A DNA stretch of 64,000 nt from Arthrobacter oryzae (GCF_030718995.1 NZ_CP132204.1:682001-746000); one strand, 5' to 3'. Shown: positions 48,793 through 57,750, counted from the first letter of the stretch. Translations and numbers: made by a program. The notes: generated by a model not told the origin, from the sequence alone.

Positions 48793-49547
48793 CAGATCGG
48801 CAATTTCACATCGGTTTGGAACCAGTACTGCAGCCCGGACACCCAGGCGCCCCATACACCGCTGGCCATCAGGAGGCCCAGGACCACCAGGATTCCGCCG
48901 CCGATCCGCTGGATGGCGAGGCGGTGCTTGCGGAAGAAGGACATCACGCCGACACCGCGGCGGACGGCCAGCGCAATCAGCAGGAACGGGATACCCAGTC
49001 CCAGGCTGTAGACAAAGGCCAGGAACGCGCCCTTGGCAGCCGAGGACCCTCCGGACATGCTCAGCAGTTGGACGGCGGAGTAGGTGGGGCCGATGCACGG
49101 CGCCCACCCCAGTCCGAAGGTGATGCCCAGCAACGGTGCACCCCACAGCCCGGCCGGCGGTTTGGCGTGGATCTTGGCGTCCCGCTGCAGCCAGCCGAAT
49201 CCGCCCATGAACACCACGCCCATGATGATCACCAGGATGCCCAGCACCTGGGTGATCCAGGCGTTCTGGCCGCCGCTGATCATGGATCCCAACTGGCCGA
49301 ACGCGCCGCCCAGCAGGACGAAGATCACCGAGAAGCCGAGCACGAACAGGCCGATTCCGGCAAGCATCCGGCCGCGTTTCTGCTTCTCCAGGTCCACGCC
49401 GGTCAGTCCGGTGACATAGCCCAGGTATCCGGGCACCAGCGGCAGGACGCACGGCGAGAGGAAAGACACGAGTCCGGCGAGCAACGCCACGGGGATGGCG
49501 AGCAGCAGGGAACCGCTCAGGATGGCTTCGGCGAAGGGGCTGTTCAC
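48792..49547 (-). CDS. ccdA: Thiol-disulfide transporter CcdA
   Basis: 251 residues, six helices. The redox cysteines lie in LSPCVLPLVPGYLGYVTGLTG (about 31-51) and LGWAPCIGPTYSAVQ. It moves reducing equivalents across the membrane to keep apocytochrome c cysteines reduced. It follows the TlpA gene by 16 bp and overlaps resB. Confidence 0.94.
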   Translation of the reverse strand: MNSPFAEAILSGSLLLAIPVALLAGLVSFLSPCVLPLVPGYLGYVTGLTGVDLEKQKRGRMLAGIGLFVLGFSVIFVLLGGAFGQLGSMISGGQNAWITQVLGILVIIMGVVFMGGFGWLQRDAKIHAKPPAGLWGAPLLGITFGLGWAPCIGPTYSAVQLLSMSGGSSAAKGAFLAFVYSLGLGIPFLLIALAVRRGVGVMSFFRKHRLAIQRIGGGILVVLGLLMASGVWGAWVSGLQYWFQTDVKLPI

Positions 49548-49563
49548 GGTGGGGGCGCCGCCG

Positions 49564-50214
49564 TTACTCTGCCACGGCGGCGGCTATGAGGGCTTTGAGC
49601 GTGCCCTTTTGGATTTCACCCAGGACACGGGAGGCAACCCGGCCCTGCTTGTCCAGCACCAGCGTGGTGGGCACAGCACCCGGGGGAACCAGCCCGGAGA
49701 CGGCCAGAAGCACGCCGCCGTCCTTGTCATGGAAGCTGGGGTAGGTCAGGTTGAAGGTCTTGTCGAACGCCTCGGCGGCGGCCTTTTCATCGCGGAGGTT
49801 CACGCCGTAGAACTGCACGCCCTGCTCCTTGAACTCCTGGTGGAGGGCTTCGAGCGAGGGCGCTTCGACGCGGCACGGTGCGCAGGCGGCGAACCAGAAG
49901 TTGAGGACCGTGACTTTGCCGACGAAGTCAGCGGGCTCCACGGTGGTGCCGTTGAACAGCGTGCCCTTGATGCTGACGGCGGATTTGCGGTCTGCGGCGG
50001 CAAACTCGGTCACCGAGCCGTCCCCGGCCACGTAGTTCTTGTTGTCTCCGGCCTTGGCCTGCTTGGCCAGGGCGTCCTCCTGGGCGCACGCGGAAAGCCC
50101 CAGGGTAAGGGCGGCCAGGCCGAGGCCCCCCGCTGCCAAAACGCTGCGGCGCGACGCCGCGTTCGTCATTTCATGGCGTGCGCCAACTGCCTTGGTGAAC
50201 TTGAATCCGGCCAC
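49564..50214 (-). CDS. TlpA/ResA-type thioredoxin lipoprotein
   Basis: 216 residues from GTG 50214; ATG 50169 is an alternative. SRRSVLAAGGLGLAALTLG looks like a twin-arginine signal and is followed by lipobox LSAC, so this may be a Tat-exported lipoprotein. The thioredoxin domain has the CxxC site in FWFAACAPCRVEAPS and a PTTLVLD cis-proline loop. It should reduce apocytochrome c using electrons from CcdA. Confidence 0.9.
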   Translation of the reverse strand: MAGFKFTKAVGARHEMTNAASRRSVLAAGGLGLAALTLGLSACAQEDALAKQAKAGDNKNYVAGDGSVTEFAAADRKSAVSIKGTLFNGTTVEPADFVGKVTVLNFWFAACAPCRVEAPSLEALHQEFKEQGVQFYGVNLRDEKAAAEAFDKTFNLTYPSFHDKDGGVLLAVSGLVPPGAVPTTLVLDKQGRVASRVLGEIQKGTLKALIAAAVAE

Positions 50215-50216
50215 GC

Positions 50217-50882
50217 TCAGGCCCCCGGAGTGTTCGAGGCGCCGGGCAGAAGTGCGGCAGCAGGCTCGCTGTACTCAACGCGCAGGAGCGTGCCGTCGTC
50301 GTCGAACACCAGCGACGTGATGGACGTGAGCGTGCATTCGCGCTTGCGCGGATCATGCCAGAGGGGCTTGCCCTCGGCGCTCAGGCGGGTAGACCAGATG
50401 GGGAGCTGGTGGCTGACCAGGATGGCCTCGGCGCCCTCCCCGCCCAGCTCAATGGCACGACGGCGCGCGTCCTGCACCGCCGCGATGACGCGGGCGGCCT
50501 GGTTCTTGTACGGCTCACCCCAGGACGGCACGAAGGGGTTGCGCAGGTACAGCCAGTGCTTTGGCTTGCGGAGCTCGGCCTTGTTGACCTTGAGGCCTTC
50601 AAAGTGGTTCTCAGCTTCGATAATGCGCGCCTCGGTGTGGATCTCAAGGTTCAGCGCTTCCGATATGGGGAGGGCTGTTTCCTGCGCGCGGGTGAGCGGT
50701 GACGCCACCAGGTGCACGATGTTGGCCCCGCCGGCTGCGCGGTCACTGAAGTGCACCGCGAGGGTCTTGGCCATCTGCTGCCCGAGATCGGAGAGGTGGA
50801 ATTCCGGCAGCCGTCCGTACAGGACGCCGTCCGGATTGTGGACCTCGCCATGGCGAAGAAGATGAACAGTGGCTTGGGGCAT
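50217..50882 (-). CDS. Histidine phosphatase family protein
   Basis: 221 residues of the phosphoglycerate-mutase-like fold: LLRHGEVHNP (catalytic His about 10), a second-core VASPLTRAQETA, and VSHQLPIWS with the second His. Substrate unknown. It is the first gene of the cytochrome c maturation operon, 2 bp before the thioredoxin lipoprotein gene, an arrangement common in actinobacteria. Confidence 0.88.
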   Translation of the reverse strand: MPQATVHLLRHGEVHNPDGVLYGRLPEFHLSDLGQQMAKTLAVHFSDRAAGGANIVHLVASPLTRAQETALPISEALNLEIHTEARIIEAENHFEGLKVNKAELRKPKHWLYLRNPFVPSWGEPYKNQAARVIAAVQDARRRAIELGGEGAEAILVSHQLPIWSTRLSAEGKPLWHDPRKRECTLTSITSLVFDDDGTLLRVEYSEPAAALLPGASNTPGA

Positions 50883-50995
50883 GTTTACCAGTTTCTCAAA
50901 GATGTCGGACGATCTGAAATCTTCTACAGGAAGTAGAACTCAGAAGTTTTGAAAAATGTTCCCCGGGATTGGAATAAAAGATGCAAATGCATGTT

Positions 50996-51029
50996 TATAC
51001 TGGGTGAAGCAGTTAGTTGAGACTTCAAC
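50996..51029 (+). promoter_or_regulatory. Promoter and possible MarR-type box for yceI
   Basis: TATACT at 50996-51001 is a good -10 box. Downstream, GTTGA - GACT - TCAAC (51016-51029) is a short perfect inverted repeat of the TTGA/TCAA kind bound by MarR proteins. The surrounding 130 bp are visibly more AT-rich than the rest of the window. Confidence 0.4.
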
Positions 51030-51103
51030 CAAGGAAGTTTTTGCTGGCGATCAGATGTCCTTCCGCAAGAGACTTTCCACCACAGAACACAAGGAGCACC
51101 ACC

Positions 51104-51652
51104 ATGGCACTGCCCGCTAACGTCACCACCGGCACCTGGACCCTCGACAACTCGCACAGCGAAATCGGCTTCACTGTCCGCCACGCCGGCATCAGCAAGG
51201 TCCGCGGCAAGTTCACTGACGCCGCAGCAACGCTGGACCTCTCCGAGAACGTTGCCGACTCCAAGGTCAACGCCACCATCCAGACCGCCAGCTTCGACTC
51301 CGGCGACGTCAACCGCGACGGCCACGTCCGCGGCGAAGATTTCTTCGATGTGGAGAAGTTCCCGGAGATCTCCTTCGTCTCCAACGCGATCGTTCCCAAG
51401 GGCGACGCCTACGAGCTCCAGGGCGACCTGACCATCAAGGGTGTCACCCGCCCGGTGGCTCTCGAAACCGAGCTCCACGGTGTGGCTGTGGATCCGTTCG
51501 GCAACACCCGCGCAGGCCTCACCGCTGAAACCACCATCAGCCGCAAGGACTTCGGCCTGACCTGGAACGCCGTCCTCGAAGCCGGCGGCGTGCTGGTCAG
51601 CGACAAGGTTGGCATCAACCTCGAGCTCGCCTTCATCGCACCCGCCGCGTAA
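51104..51652 (+). CDS. YceI-family lipid-binding protein
   Basis: 182 residues from ATG 51104, with AAGGAG 8 nt upstream; the frame is open to 51017. YceI beta-barrel signatures: TWTLDNSHSEIGFTVRHAGIS near the start, RDGHVRGEDFFDVEKFPEISF in the middle, and ISRKDFGLTWN near the end. The fold binds isoprenoid chains. No signal peptide is visible, so it is likely cytoplasmic. Confidence 0.92.
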   Translation: MALPANVTTGTWTLDNSHSEIGFTVRHAGISKVRGKFTDAAATLDLSENVADSKVNATIQTASFDSGDVNRDGHVRGEDFFDVEKFPEISFVSNAIVPKGDAYELQGDLTIKGVTRPVALETELHGVAVDPFGNTRAGLTAETTISRKDFGLTWNAVLEAGGVLVSDKVGINLELAFIAPAA

Positions 51653-51706
51653 TTACCCTGCCTTGTAGTTACCGGCAGTAGCAGTACCGGGAGTACTGCA
51701 CCACCC

Positions 51707-51750
51707 CAGCGCCCCGCTCCGTCCCCGCGACGGAGCGGGGCGCTGTGTTT
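51707..51750 (+). terminator. Terminator after yceI
   Basis: Perfect 17-bp stem beginning CAGCGCCCCGCTCC, 5-nt loop, then TGTTT. It lies 55 bp after the stop. Confidence 0.85.
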
Positions 51751-51845
51751 AATCCGGATGGTTCGGCACCGGTTCCTCGTGCAACGAAGCCGCCAGACCC
51801 GACCGGCCAGAATACCTCTTCGGAATGATCCACCGGGCGGCCGGA

Positions 51846-51941
51846 GCGCGGTACGGTGGAACCAAACCATGCTGGGGGCAGGGAACCGTTTACTGATCCC
51901 GGTACCTGATTAGTCAGTAGTCGACCCGCAAAGGACCAACT
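51846..51941 (+). repeat. Duplicated leader, copy A
   Basis: The 96 bp before the first Gln-rich gene share GCGCGGTAC-GTG, CTGGGGGCAGG, CTGATCCCGGT, a GATTA(G/C)T-AGTA(A/G)TCGA block and GCAAAGGA-CAA with copy B at 52982. The rest of 51751-51845 shows no gene. Confidence 0.7.
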
Positions 51942-52802
51942 ATGAGCACCCCGCCAGCCAACCCGCCCAGCCAGAACGAACCTGAAAACGGCAAGCCCGG
52001 CCCCGACGCTCCGCAGCAGGGACAGAACGCCCCCCAGTACGGGCAGCAGTCCCCCGCGGCTCCGCAATACGGACAGAACGCACCGCAATACGGCCAGCAG
52101 CAGCACGGGCAGCAGCCCCCGGCCGCTCCGCAATACGGACAGAACGCCCCCCAGTACGGGCAGCAGCCCCCGGCCGCTCCGCAATACGGACAGAACGCCC
52201 CCCAGTACGGGCAGCAGCAGTACGGGCAGCAGCCCCCTGCTCCCCAGTACGGGCAGCAGCCATACGGGCAGGCGCCGCAGCAGTACGGCCAGTCCCCCTA
52301 CGCCCAGTACCCGTCCGAGCAGCCGCAGGGTGTAGCAGCCGGCGGGGTTCCAAAAATGGTCAACAACGCGTTCTGGATGATCGTTGCAGCGGGCGCCCTA
52401 TGGCTGGTCTCCCTTCTGATCGCCATTCCCGCGCTCGATGATCCGGCCATGCGCAGCACGTTCGAGGAGCAGATGCGGACAAGCGGCGCGGACGTCGACT
52501 TCGAGTCGATCAAGGGCCTGATCATCGGCATGATGGTGGTGGTCGGCCTCGTCGGTGCCGGCCTGTACGCGTTGGTGGCGTTCAACGTGCGCAAGGGCAA
52601 GAACTGGGCCCGCATCCTGGGCACCGTCCTGGCCGCCCTGTCAATCTTCAGCCTGTTCCCGCTCAGCCTCGGAACCCTCTCGGGCCTGCTGGGCATCGTG
52701 GCGATCGTGATGCTGTACCTCCCGGCGTCCGCACCTTACTTCCAGAAGCAGCAGCCTTTCGGGGGCCCCTACTCCCAGCCGGGCAACCCCTACGGCCGCT
52801 AG
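51942..52802 (+). CDS. Gln/Pro/Tyr-rich membrane protein A
   Basis: 286 residues. Residues ~20-125 are a low-complexity domain of repeated PQYGQ units; then four hydrophobic segments (about 138-163, 186-209, 221-240, 246-263) with RKGKNWARILGTVLAA between the second and third. The cytoplasmic repeat domain has the composition of phase-separating or adhesive sequences. No catalytic motif. AAAGGA precedes the ATG. It is a paralogue of the next gene, sharing DPA-R---E-----SGA-VDFE-(I/L)KG and both leaders. Confidence 0.78.
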   Translation: MSTPPANPPSQNEPENGKPGPDAPQQGQNAPQYGQQSPAAPQYGQNAPQYGQQQHGQQPPAAPQYGQNAPQYGQQPPAAPQYGQNAPQYGQQQYGQQPPAPQYGQQPYGQAPQQYGQSPYAQYPSEQPQGVAAGGVPKMVNNAFWMIVAAGALWLVSLLIAIPALDDPAMRSTFEEQMRTSGADVDFESIKGLIIGMMVVVGLVGAGLYALVAFNVRKGKNWARILGTVLAALSIFSLFPLSLGTLSGLLGIVAIVMLYLPASAPYFQKQQPFGGPYSQPGNPYGR

Positions 52803-52981
52803 TCCCGACCTGTAGGCAAAAGCACCAAACCGAAGCATCTCAGTTCCGCACCCGGAGGGCGTGGATTTTGGCTCGACCAGGCGAATTCAGTCGCCGGCCG
52901 CCGGAGTCCGCGCCCTTTGCGGTTGCCCGGCAATCTCTTGAGCCGAAATTGAGCTGCAAACTATGCCCAGAACGCCCCTGC

Positions 52982-53077
52982 GCGCGGTACCGTGTTAGCA
53001 AAATCACACTGGGGGGCAGGATGATGTGGCTGATCCCGGTTGAGATTACTGAGTAATCGAGTTGCAAAGGATCAATA
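52982..53077 (+). repeat. Duplicated leader, copy B
   Basis: Counterpart of copy A before the second Gln-rich gene, with the same blocks in the same order and spacing to within a base or two. The two genes were therefore duplicated with their control region. The rest of 52803-52981 shows no gene. Confidence 0.7.
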
Positions 53078-53845
53078 ATGAGCATTCCGTCCATCCCGCC
53101 GTCGCCCTCCAACGATTCCGCAGCCGGCGGTCAATACGGCCAGCAGCCGCCGCAGTACGCGCAGGCGCCGCAATACGCCCAGGCACCCCAGTACGGGCAG
53201 CCGCAATACGCCCAGGCACCCCAGTACGGGCAGCCGCAGTACGGGCAGCCGCCTCAATCCGGGCAGGCACCCCAGTACGGGCAGCCGCAGGATGCACAGC
53301 AGCAGTTTGCACAGCCGCAGCAGTTCGGGCAACAGCAGTACCTCGCTTACCCCTCTGAACTGCCGCAGCAGGGGAACTCAGGCCGTGCCACTCCCCCGCT
53401 GGTGAACGCCTCATTCTGGCTGTTGGTCCTCGCCTGCCTCTTCTGGGTGGGTTCGATCTTCTTCTCCATGGGTTCCCTCGATGACCCTGCCCTGCGCAGA
53501 CAGATGGAAGCGAGGCTGGCAACCAGCGGCGCCGAAGTCGATTTCGAAGCCCTCAAGGGCATCATCGTGGGAATGGTGGCGCTGATTGCCGCTGTCGGCG
53601 TCCTGCTTTATGCGCTCGTGGCCTTCAAAATCCGGAAGGGCCGGAACTGGGCCCGCATTCTCGGCACTATCTTGGCCGCCTTTTCCCTGCTGGGAATCTT
53701 CGAGAACGGACCGGGAACGCCGTCCATCCTTGCCGGGGTTGCCGCGATGGTGCTCCTGTACCTCCCCGGCTCAGCGCCGTATTTCCGGAAGTACCACCCG
53801 TTCGCTGGGCCTTACGGTCAGCCCGGCTACCCCTACGGCCGCTAA
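53078..53845 (+). CDS. Gln/Pro/Tyr-rich membrane protein B
   Basis: 255 residues, paralogue of protein A. The repeat domain (about 15-90) has fewer PQYGQ/PQYAQ units; the four membrane segments follow (about 105-127, 153-177, 188-207, 211-230) with RKGRNWARILGTILAAF conserved, and the protein ends in YPYGR like protein A (NPYGR). A role in the envelope is likely but unproven. An inverted repeat (GTGCGGCCG / CGGCCGCAC, 53851-53880) may end the transcript. Confidence 0.78.
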   Translation: MSIPSIPPSPSNDSAAGGQYGQQPPQYAQAPQYAQAPQYGQPQYAQAPQYGQPQYGQPPQSGQAPQYGQPQDAQQQFAQPQQFGQQQYLAYPSELPQQGNSGRATPPLVNASFWLLVLACLFWVGSIFFSMGSLDDPALRRQMEARLATSGAEVDFEALKGIIVGMVALIAAVGVLLYALVAFKIRKGRNWARILGTILAAFSLLGIFENGPGTPSILAGVAAMVLLYLPGSAPYFRKYHPFAGPYGQPGYPYGR

Positions 53846-53911
53846 CAACAGTGCGGCCGCCTACGGCCGCACGGCCGCACAGCGACCGCCGGCAGCACGG
53901 GAGCGGCGGGC

Positions 53912-54640
53912 TTACTCGCCGTCCTCCGGAATCTGCGTCCGCTGGGCGTGGTAGGCCAGGATCTGCAGCTCGGTGGCCATGTCCACCTTTCGCAGGTTGA
54001 CGCCCGCCGGCACCTGCAGCATTACCGGGGCGAAACTGAGGATGCTCCGCACACCGGCGGCGATGACGCGGTCGCACACACCCTGGGCCACGGCGGCAGG
54101 CAGTGCCAGCACCACCATGTTGGCGCCGGTCCGCTGGAGCACCGGTTCCAGGTCTGCGACGTCGCTGACGCGCAGCCAGCCAACCTCATTGCCCACCACC
54201 ATCTGGTCGGCGTCGAAAATGGCCACGACGTCGAATCCCCGCGACTCAAATCCGCCGTACCGTGCCAAGGCCTTGCCGAGGTTGCCGGCGCCCACGATGG
54301 CCACTTTCCAGTCCCTGGTGAGCCCAAGCGCGGCTGAGATATGGCGGCTCAGGTACTGCACTTCGTAGCCGACGCCGCGGGTGCCGTACGACCCGACGTG
54401 GGAGAGGTCCTTGCGGAGGGTGGACGAACTCACGCCGGAGGCTTCCGCAAGGGATTCAGAGGAGACGCGCTCTACGCCTTCCGCCAGCATTGTGGTGAGG
54501 GCACGCAAATAGATGGTCAGCCGGGCCACGGCCGCGGGCGGAATCTGCTTGGCCGCAGTTCCGCTTTCCCCATGGACGGCCTCGGGGGATGAATCCAGCG
54601 AAGTCACTATCTGCTCCATTGCGTCGCGTTGTGAGTCCAC
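53912..54640 (-). CDS. rex: Redox-sensing repressor Rex
   Basis: 242 residues from GTG 54640. N-terminal winged helix (IPPAAVARLTIYLRALTTM and SSSTLRKDLSHVGSYGTRGVGY) and C-terminal Rossmann domain (VAIVGAGNLGKALARY, near 115). Rex leaves its operators when NADH/NAD+ rises and so induces fermentative and respiratory genes. The first ~30 residues extend beyond the usual start. It follows the glutaredoxin gene after 45 bp. Confidence 0.94.
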   Translation of the reverse strand: MDSQRDAMEQIVTSLDSSPEAVHGESGTAAKQIPPAAVARLTIYLRALTTMLAEGVERVSSESLAEASGVSSSTLRKDLSHVGSYGTRGVGYEVQYLSRHISAALGLTRDWKVAIVGAGNLGKALARYGGFESRGFDVVAIFDADQMVVGNEVGWLRVSDVADLEPVLQRTGANMVVLALPAAVAQGVCDRVIAAGVRSILSFAPVMLQVPAGVNLRKVDMATELQILAYHAQRTQIPEDGE

Positions 54641-54685
54641 TCTAGAGCCCCGTCCGTAATGCCAACAAAGCAGGAGTAGCCAAGC

Positions 54686-54940
54686 CTACTTGGCCGCTGC
54701 CTGTCGAAGGATCCGTTCCAGGCGGGTTTCGTCAATCTTCCAGAAGTCGCGCTGGACCCCGTCCACCAGGACCACGGGAATCTCCTCGGCATACCGCTCG
54801 CGGAGCTCCGGCAGGTTGTCCACCAGTTGTTCCGTCCACTCGAGTCCCAATGCGGCCGTGACCCGTCCGACGGCGTCGCGCGCCGCGTCGCAGAGGTGGC
54901 AGTCAGTTTTGGTGATGAGGACGACGTCGGGATGTGCCAT
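54686..54940 (-). CDS. Glutaredoxin-like protein (DUF836)
   Basis: 84 residues with the redox motif CHLC at about 14-17 and cis-proline region EIPVVLVDG. Small thioredoxin-fold protein; electron donor unknown. TACGGT lies six bases before the ATG, so it is probably leaderless. It sits between a divergent HAD gene and rex, an arrangement kept in other actinobacteria. Confidence 0.88.
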   Translation of the reverse strand: MAHPDVVLITKTDCHLCDAARDAVGRVTAALGLEWTEQLVDNLPELRERYAEEIPVVLVDGVQRDFWKIDETRLERILRQAAAK

Positions 54941-55033
54941 GCATCAACCGTAGCCCGGGCTGCCGCCCCGCCGCGACGGCAGGATAGTCGCGCCGCGACA
55001 ACACGGACATTGCCCATTGACTAGACTCGAGTC

Positions 55034-55852
55034 ATGCCCGAGGAGAAGTACGTCGCCGTGATCCGGCAGCCGGCCGGTGCGTTGCAGCACGGCGAGGCCG
55101 CCTTCTTCGACGTCGACAACACCCTCATGAAGGGCGCCAGCCTGTTTCATGTGGCCCGGAAAATGCACCAGCGCGGCGCCTTCACGCTGCCGCAGGCGGC
55201 CGGGATGGCCTGGAAGCAGTTCAAGTTCGTCCTCCGCGGCGAGAACATGGACGACGTCCACGCGGTCCGCGATTCGGCCCTGACGCTGGCGGCCGGCATC
55301 ACCGTGGAAGACATCAAAGCCCTCGGCGAAGAAGTCTTCGATGAGATGATCGAGTCCAGGATCTGGCCGGGCGCCAAGGCATTGGCCCAGCAGCACCTCC
55401 GGGTGGGCCGCATGGTGTGGCTGGTGACGGCGACCCCCATCGAGGTGGCCACGGTGATTTCCACCCGGCTGGGCCTGAGCGGCGCACTGGGAACCGTGGG
55501 CGAAATCAAGGACGGCGCGTACACCGGGCGGCTGGTGGGTGACATCCTGCATGGCCAGGCCAAGGCGGTGGCTGTCCAGGGCATCGCGGACGCGGAGGAC
55601 CTGGATCTCAAGCGCTGCTGGGCCTACAGCGATTCCCACAATGACATTCCGCTGCTGAGCATGGTGGGCCATCCCGTGGCCATCAACCCTGATGCCCGCC
55701 TCCGCCGCCATGCGCGCGAAAACAACTGGCCGGTCTACGACTTCCGCTCCGGACGACGTGCCGCCACGCTTGGCCTCAAGGCCGCCACGGTTGGCGGGGC
55801 TGTCTACGGACTCTGGAGGGGCTTCACCCGCTTCCGCGGCCCCACGGTCTAA
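55034..55852 (+). CDS. HAD-IB family phosphatase
   Basis: 272 residues. HAD motif I FFDVDNTLM (about 26-34), motif II VTATP and motif IV YSDSHNDIPLLSMVG. It resembles SerB-like phosphatases, and many relatives act on phospholipid or serine phosphates; substrate not known. TAGACT six bases before the ATG indicates a leaderless start. A hydrophobic segment near the C-terminus (TLGLKAATVGGAVYGLW) may touch the membrane. Confidence 0.88.
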   Translation: MPEEKYVAVIRQPAGALQHGEAAFFDVDNTLMKGASLFHVARKMHQRGAFTLPQAAGMAWKQFKFVLRGENMDDVHAVRDSALTLAAGITVEDIKALGEEVFDEMIESRIWPGAKALAQQHLRVGRMVWLVTATPIEVATVISTRLGLSGALGTVGEIKDGAYTGRLVGDILHGQAKAVAVQGIADAEDLDLKRCWAYSDSHNDIPLLSMVGHPVAINPDARLRRHARENNWPVYDFRSGRRAATLGLKAATVGGAVYGLWRGFTRFRGPTV

Positions 55853-55900
55853 CTCACTACAGAGTGGCGCGCCGGGCGCTGCTGCCGGCGGCTTCCCGCA

Positions 55901-55935
55901 AAAGAAAAATGCCCGCTGCCAAAGGCAACGGGCAT
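55901..55935 (-). terminator. Terminator after bS22 gene
   Basis: Minus-strand hairpin ATGCCCGTTGCC - TTT - GGCAGCGGGCAT, one G-T position, followed by TTTTTCTTT. It ends 22 bp after the bS22 stop. Confidence 0.9.
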
Positions 55936-55956
55936 CTCACGCTGTAGGAAGTATCT

Positions 55957-56055
55957 CTACTTCTTGTTACGGCGCTGGTGGCGGGTCTTACGAAGCAACT
56001 TGCGGTGCTTCTTCTTGGCCATACGCTTGCGACGCTTCTTAATAACTGAACCCAC
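55957..56055 (-). CDS. Small ribosomal protein bS22 (AURKAIP1/COX24 domain)
   Basis: 32 residues, MGSVIKKRRKRMAKKKHRKL then LRKTRHQRRNKK. Almost entirely Lys and Arg; identical in layout to the actinobacterial 30S protein bS22, which sits at the subunit interface near helix 44. GTG start with AAGGA about 6 nt upstream. It lies between the HAD and bldC genes as in other actinobacteria. It is too short to be found by ordinary length cut-offs. Confidence 0.93.
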   Translation of the reverse strand: MGSVIKKRRKRMAKKKHRKLLRKTRHQRRNKK

Positions 56056-56250
56056 GAAAGTTCCTTACAAACTAGATGGAGTACCTGTCTGATGGAAGAG
56101 GTCCGTGGACTAGGCAACAGACTAAACAACAAACAGATTCTTACAATAACGAAAAACGTTCCCTAACAGGGTACCGCTTATCCGGCGGACTCACTGACCG
56201 ACCGCCTGGCTGCGCACCTTGGGGCGGCCATACGGCGGGTTCGAGGGAGC

Positions 56251-56463
56251 TTACGCCGTGTCCGACTGGCCTTCCACAACAGCACCCTTGACGTACTGTT
56301 CGACGGCGGACTCCGGCACCCGGAAGGACCGGCCGAAACGGACGGCAGGCATCTCTCCGGAGTGAACAAGGCGATACACGGTCATTTTGGAAACACGCAT
56401 GCGCTCGGCCACTTCGGCCACAGTCAGGAACTGAGCGTTCGAGAAGTTCGACTCTGCGGACAT
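56251..56463 (-). CDS. bldC: BldC-type MerR-like DNA-binding protein
   Basis: 70 residues from ATG 56463. A single winged helix-turn-helix: FLTVAEVAERMRVSKMTVYRLVHSGEMPAVRFGRSFRVPESAVEQY. In Streptomyces BldC binds direct repeats cooperatively and times development; in non-sporulating relatives the role is less clear. The frame is open to 56505 but family length supports 56463. The gap 56056-56250 holds no gene. Confidence 0.9.
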   Translation of the reverse strand: MSAESNFSNAQFLTVAEVAERMRVSKMTVYRLVHSGEMPAVRFGRSFRVPESAVEQYVKGAVVEGQSDTA

Positions 56464-56631
56464 TTCCCTTATTCCTTTGTTGACAGCTGATAAAGGCAAC
56501 CCCATTGAAACCCCATTGCGGTGTGCCGATGCTGAGCCATCAACCTACCCTGTGTTAGTTACTCTAGTGGCTGATGGTGCCATAGTGAAAGTCATTCGGC
56601 GTAACCAATTTTCCATGAACCCTCAGCGAAT

Positions 56632-57750
56632 TCAGCCCGCCAGAGCGCTCCGGCGCTTGCGGGCGGATGCTGCCAGCTGGCCCAGCACGGAAGCCGTAAC
56701 GTCCCACTCCATGCAGGCGTCCGTTACGCTCTGGCCGTAGACCAGCTCGTCAGTGCCGGAGGCGTGCTCAGCCACGTCCAGGTTCTGCGCCCCGCCCACC
56801 AGGAAGCTCTCAAGCATGACGCCGGCGATCACCGAAGCTGCAGCTCCGCCGTCTTCCAGCTGGGCGCCGATTTCCAGGGCAACCTCGGCCTGGCGGTGGT
56901 GGCTCTTGCCGCTGTTGGCGTGGCTGGCGTCCACGATGAGCCTGGGGTTGAGCTGCTTGGCGGCCAGTTTTGCCGATGCCGCCTCGACGTCCGCCGCGGA
57001 GTAGTTGGGGCCCTTGCGGCCGCCGCGGAGGATCACGTGGGTGTCCGGGTTGCCCGCCGTGGCCACGAGCGCCGCCCGGCCGTCACCGTCGATCCCGAGG
57101 AACGCCTGGGGCGCCGCGGCAGCGCTGCAGGCGTCCACGGCGACCTGGAGGTCGCCGTCGGTTCCGTTCTTGAATCCGATGGGCATGGACAGCCCGGACG
57201 CCAACTGGCGGTGGATCTGGCTTTCGGTGGTGCGGGCACCGATGGCTCCCCAGGAGACGAGGTCAGCCATGTACTGGGGGCTGATGGGCTCCAGGAACTC
57301 CGTGGCCGTGGGAAGGCCCAGGGAGGTGACCTGCTTCAGGAACTGGCGGGCCGCCCGCAGCCCGGTGGCGATGTCGTGGCTGCCGTCCAGCCGGGGATCG
57401 TTGATGAGGCCCTTCCAGCCCACCGTGGTGCGGGGCTTCTCGAAGTAGGTCCGCATGACCACCAGGAGGTCTTCCCGGTGCTTCTCCGCCTGGCTGACCA
57501 GCCTGCGGGCGTATTCCAGGCCTGCCTTGGGGTCGTGGATCGAGCAGGGGCCCACGATGACCAGCAGGCGGTCGTCCACGCCGTCCATGATGGCCCGGAC
57601 TTCGTCCCGGCCGCGTTCGACGACGTCTGCCACCCGGGAGTCAAGCGGCAGTTCCGCGATCATGTCCTGGGGCGACGGCAGCGGCTTGAATTCACTGACG
57701 CGCAGGTTGGACGTGGAATGCTGTGTTTCGGTGGCTGCTGCGGTGCTCAT
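56632..57750 (-). CDS. aroG: 3-Deoxy-7-phosphoheptulonate synthase, class I
   Basis: 372 residues of the AroF/G/H family: LVIVGPCSIHDPKAGLEYARRL (about 64-85), EKPRTTVGWKGLINDP, GARTTESQIHRQLASGLSMPIGFKNGTDG and DASHANSGK mark the PEP and metal sites. It condenses PEP and erythrose-4-phosphate, the first step of the shikimate pathway. A leader peptide rich in aromatic codons and alternative hairpins precede it, so expression is likely tuned by charged tRNAs as well as by feedback on the enzyme. AGGA lies 8 nt before the ATG. Confidence 0.95.
   Translation of the reverse strand: MSTAAATETQHSTSNLRVSEFKPLPSPQDMIAELPLDSRVADVVERGRDEVRAIMDGVDDRLLVIVGPCSIHDPKAGLEYARRLVSQAEKHREDLLVVMRTYFEKPRTTVGWKGLINDPRLDGSHDIATGLRAARQFLKQVTSLGLPTATEFLEPISPQYMADLVSWGAIGARTTESQIHRQLASGLSMPIGFKNGTDGDLQVAVDACSAAAAPQAFLGIDGDGRAALVATAGNPDTHVILRGGRKGPNYSAADVEAASAKLAAKQLNPRLIVDASHANSGKSHHRQAEVALEIGAQLEDGGAAASVIAGVMLESFLVGGAQNLDVAEHASGTDELVYGQSVTDACMEWDVTASVLGQLAASARKRRSALAG

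Noticed and set aside
46924..49452. Extended ResB frame of 842 codons
   Set aside because: The first 220 codons lie over ccdA; ATG 48792 overlaps the ccdA stop and begins the acidic ResB N-terminus.
50883..51010. AT-rich patch as a sign of horizontal transfer
   Set aside because: It is about 130 bp, lies in a promoter region, and both flanking genes have normal codon use.
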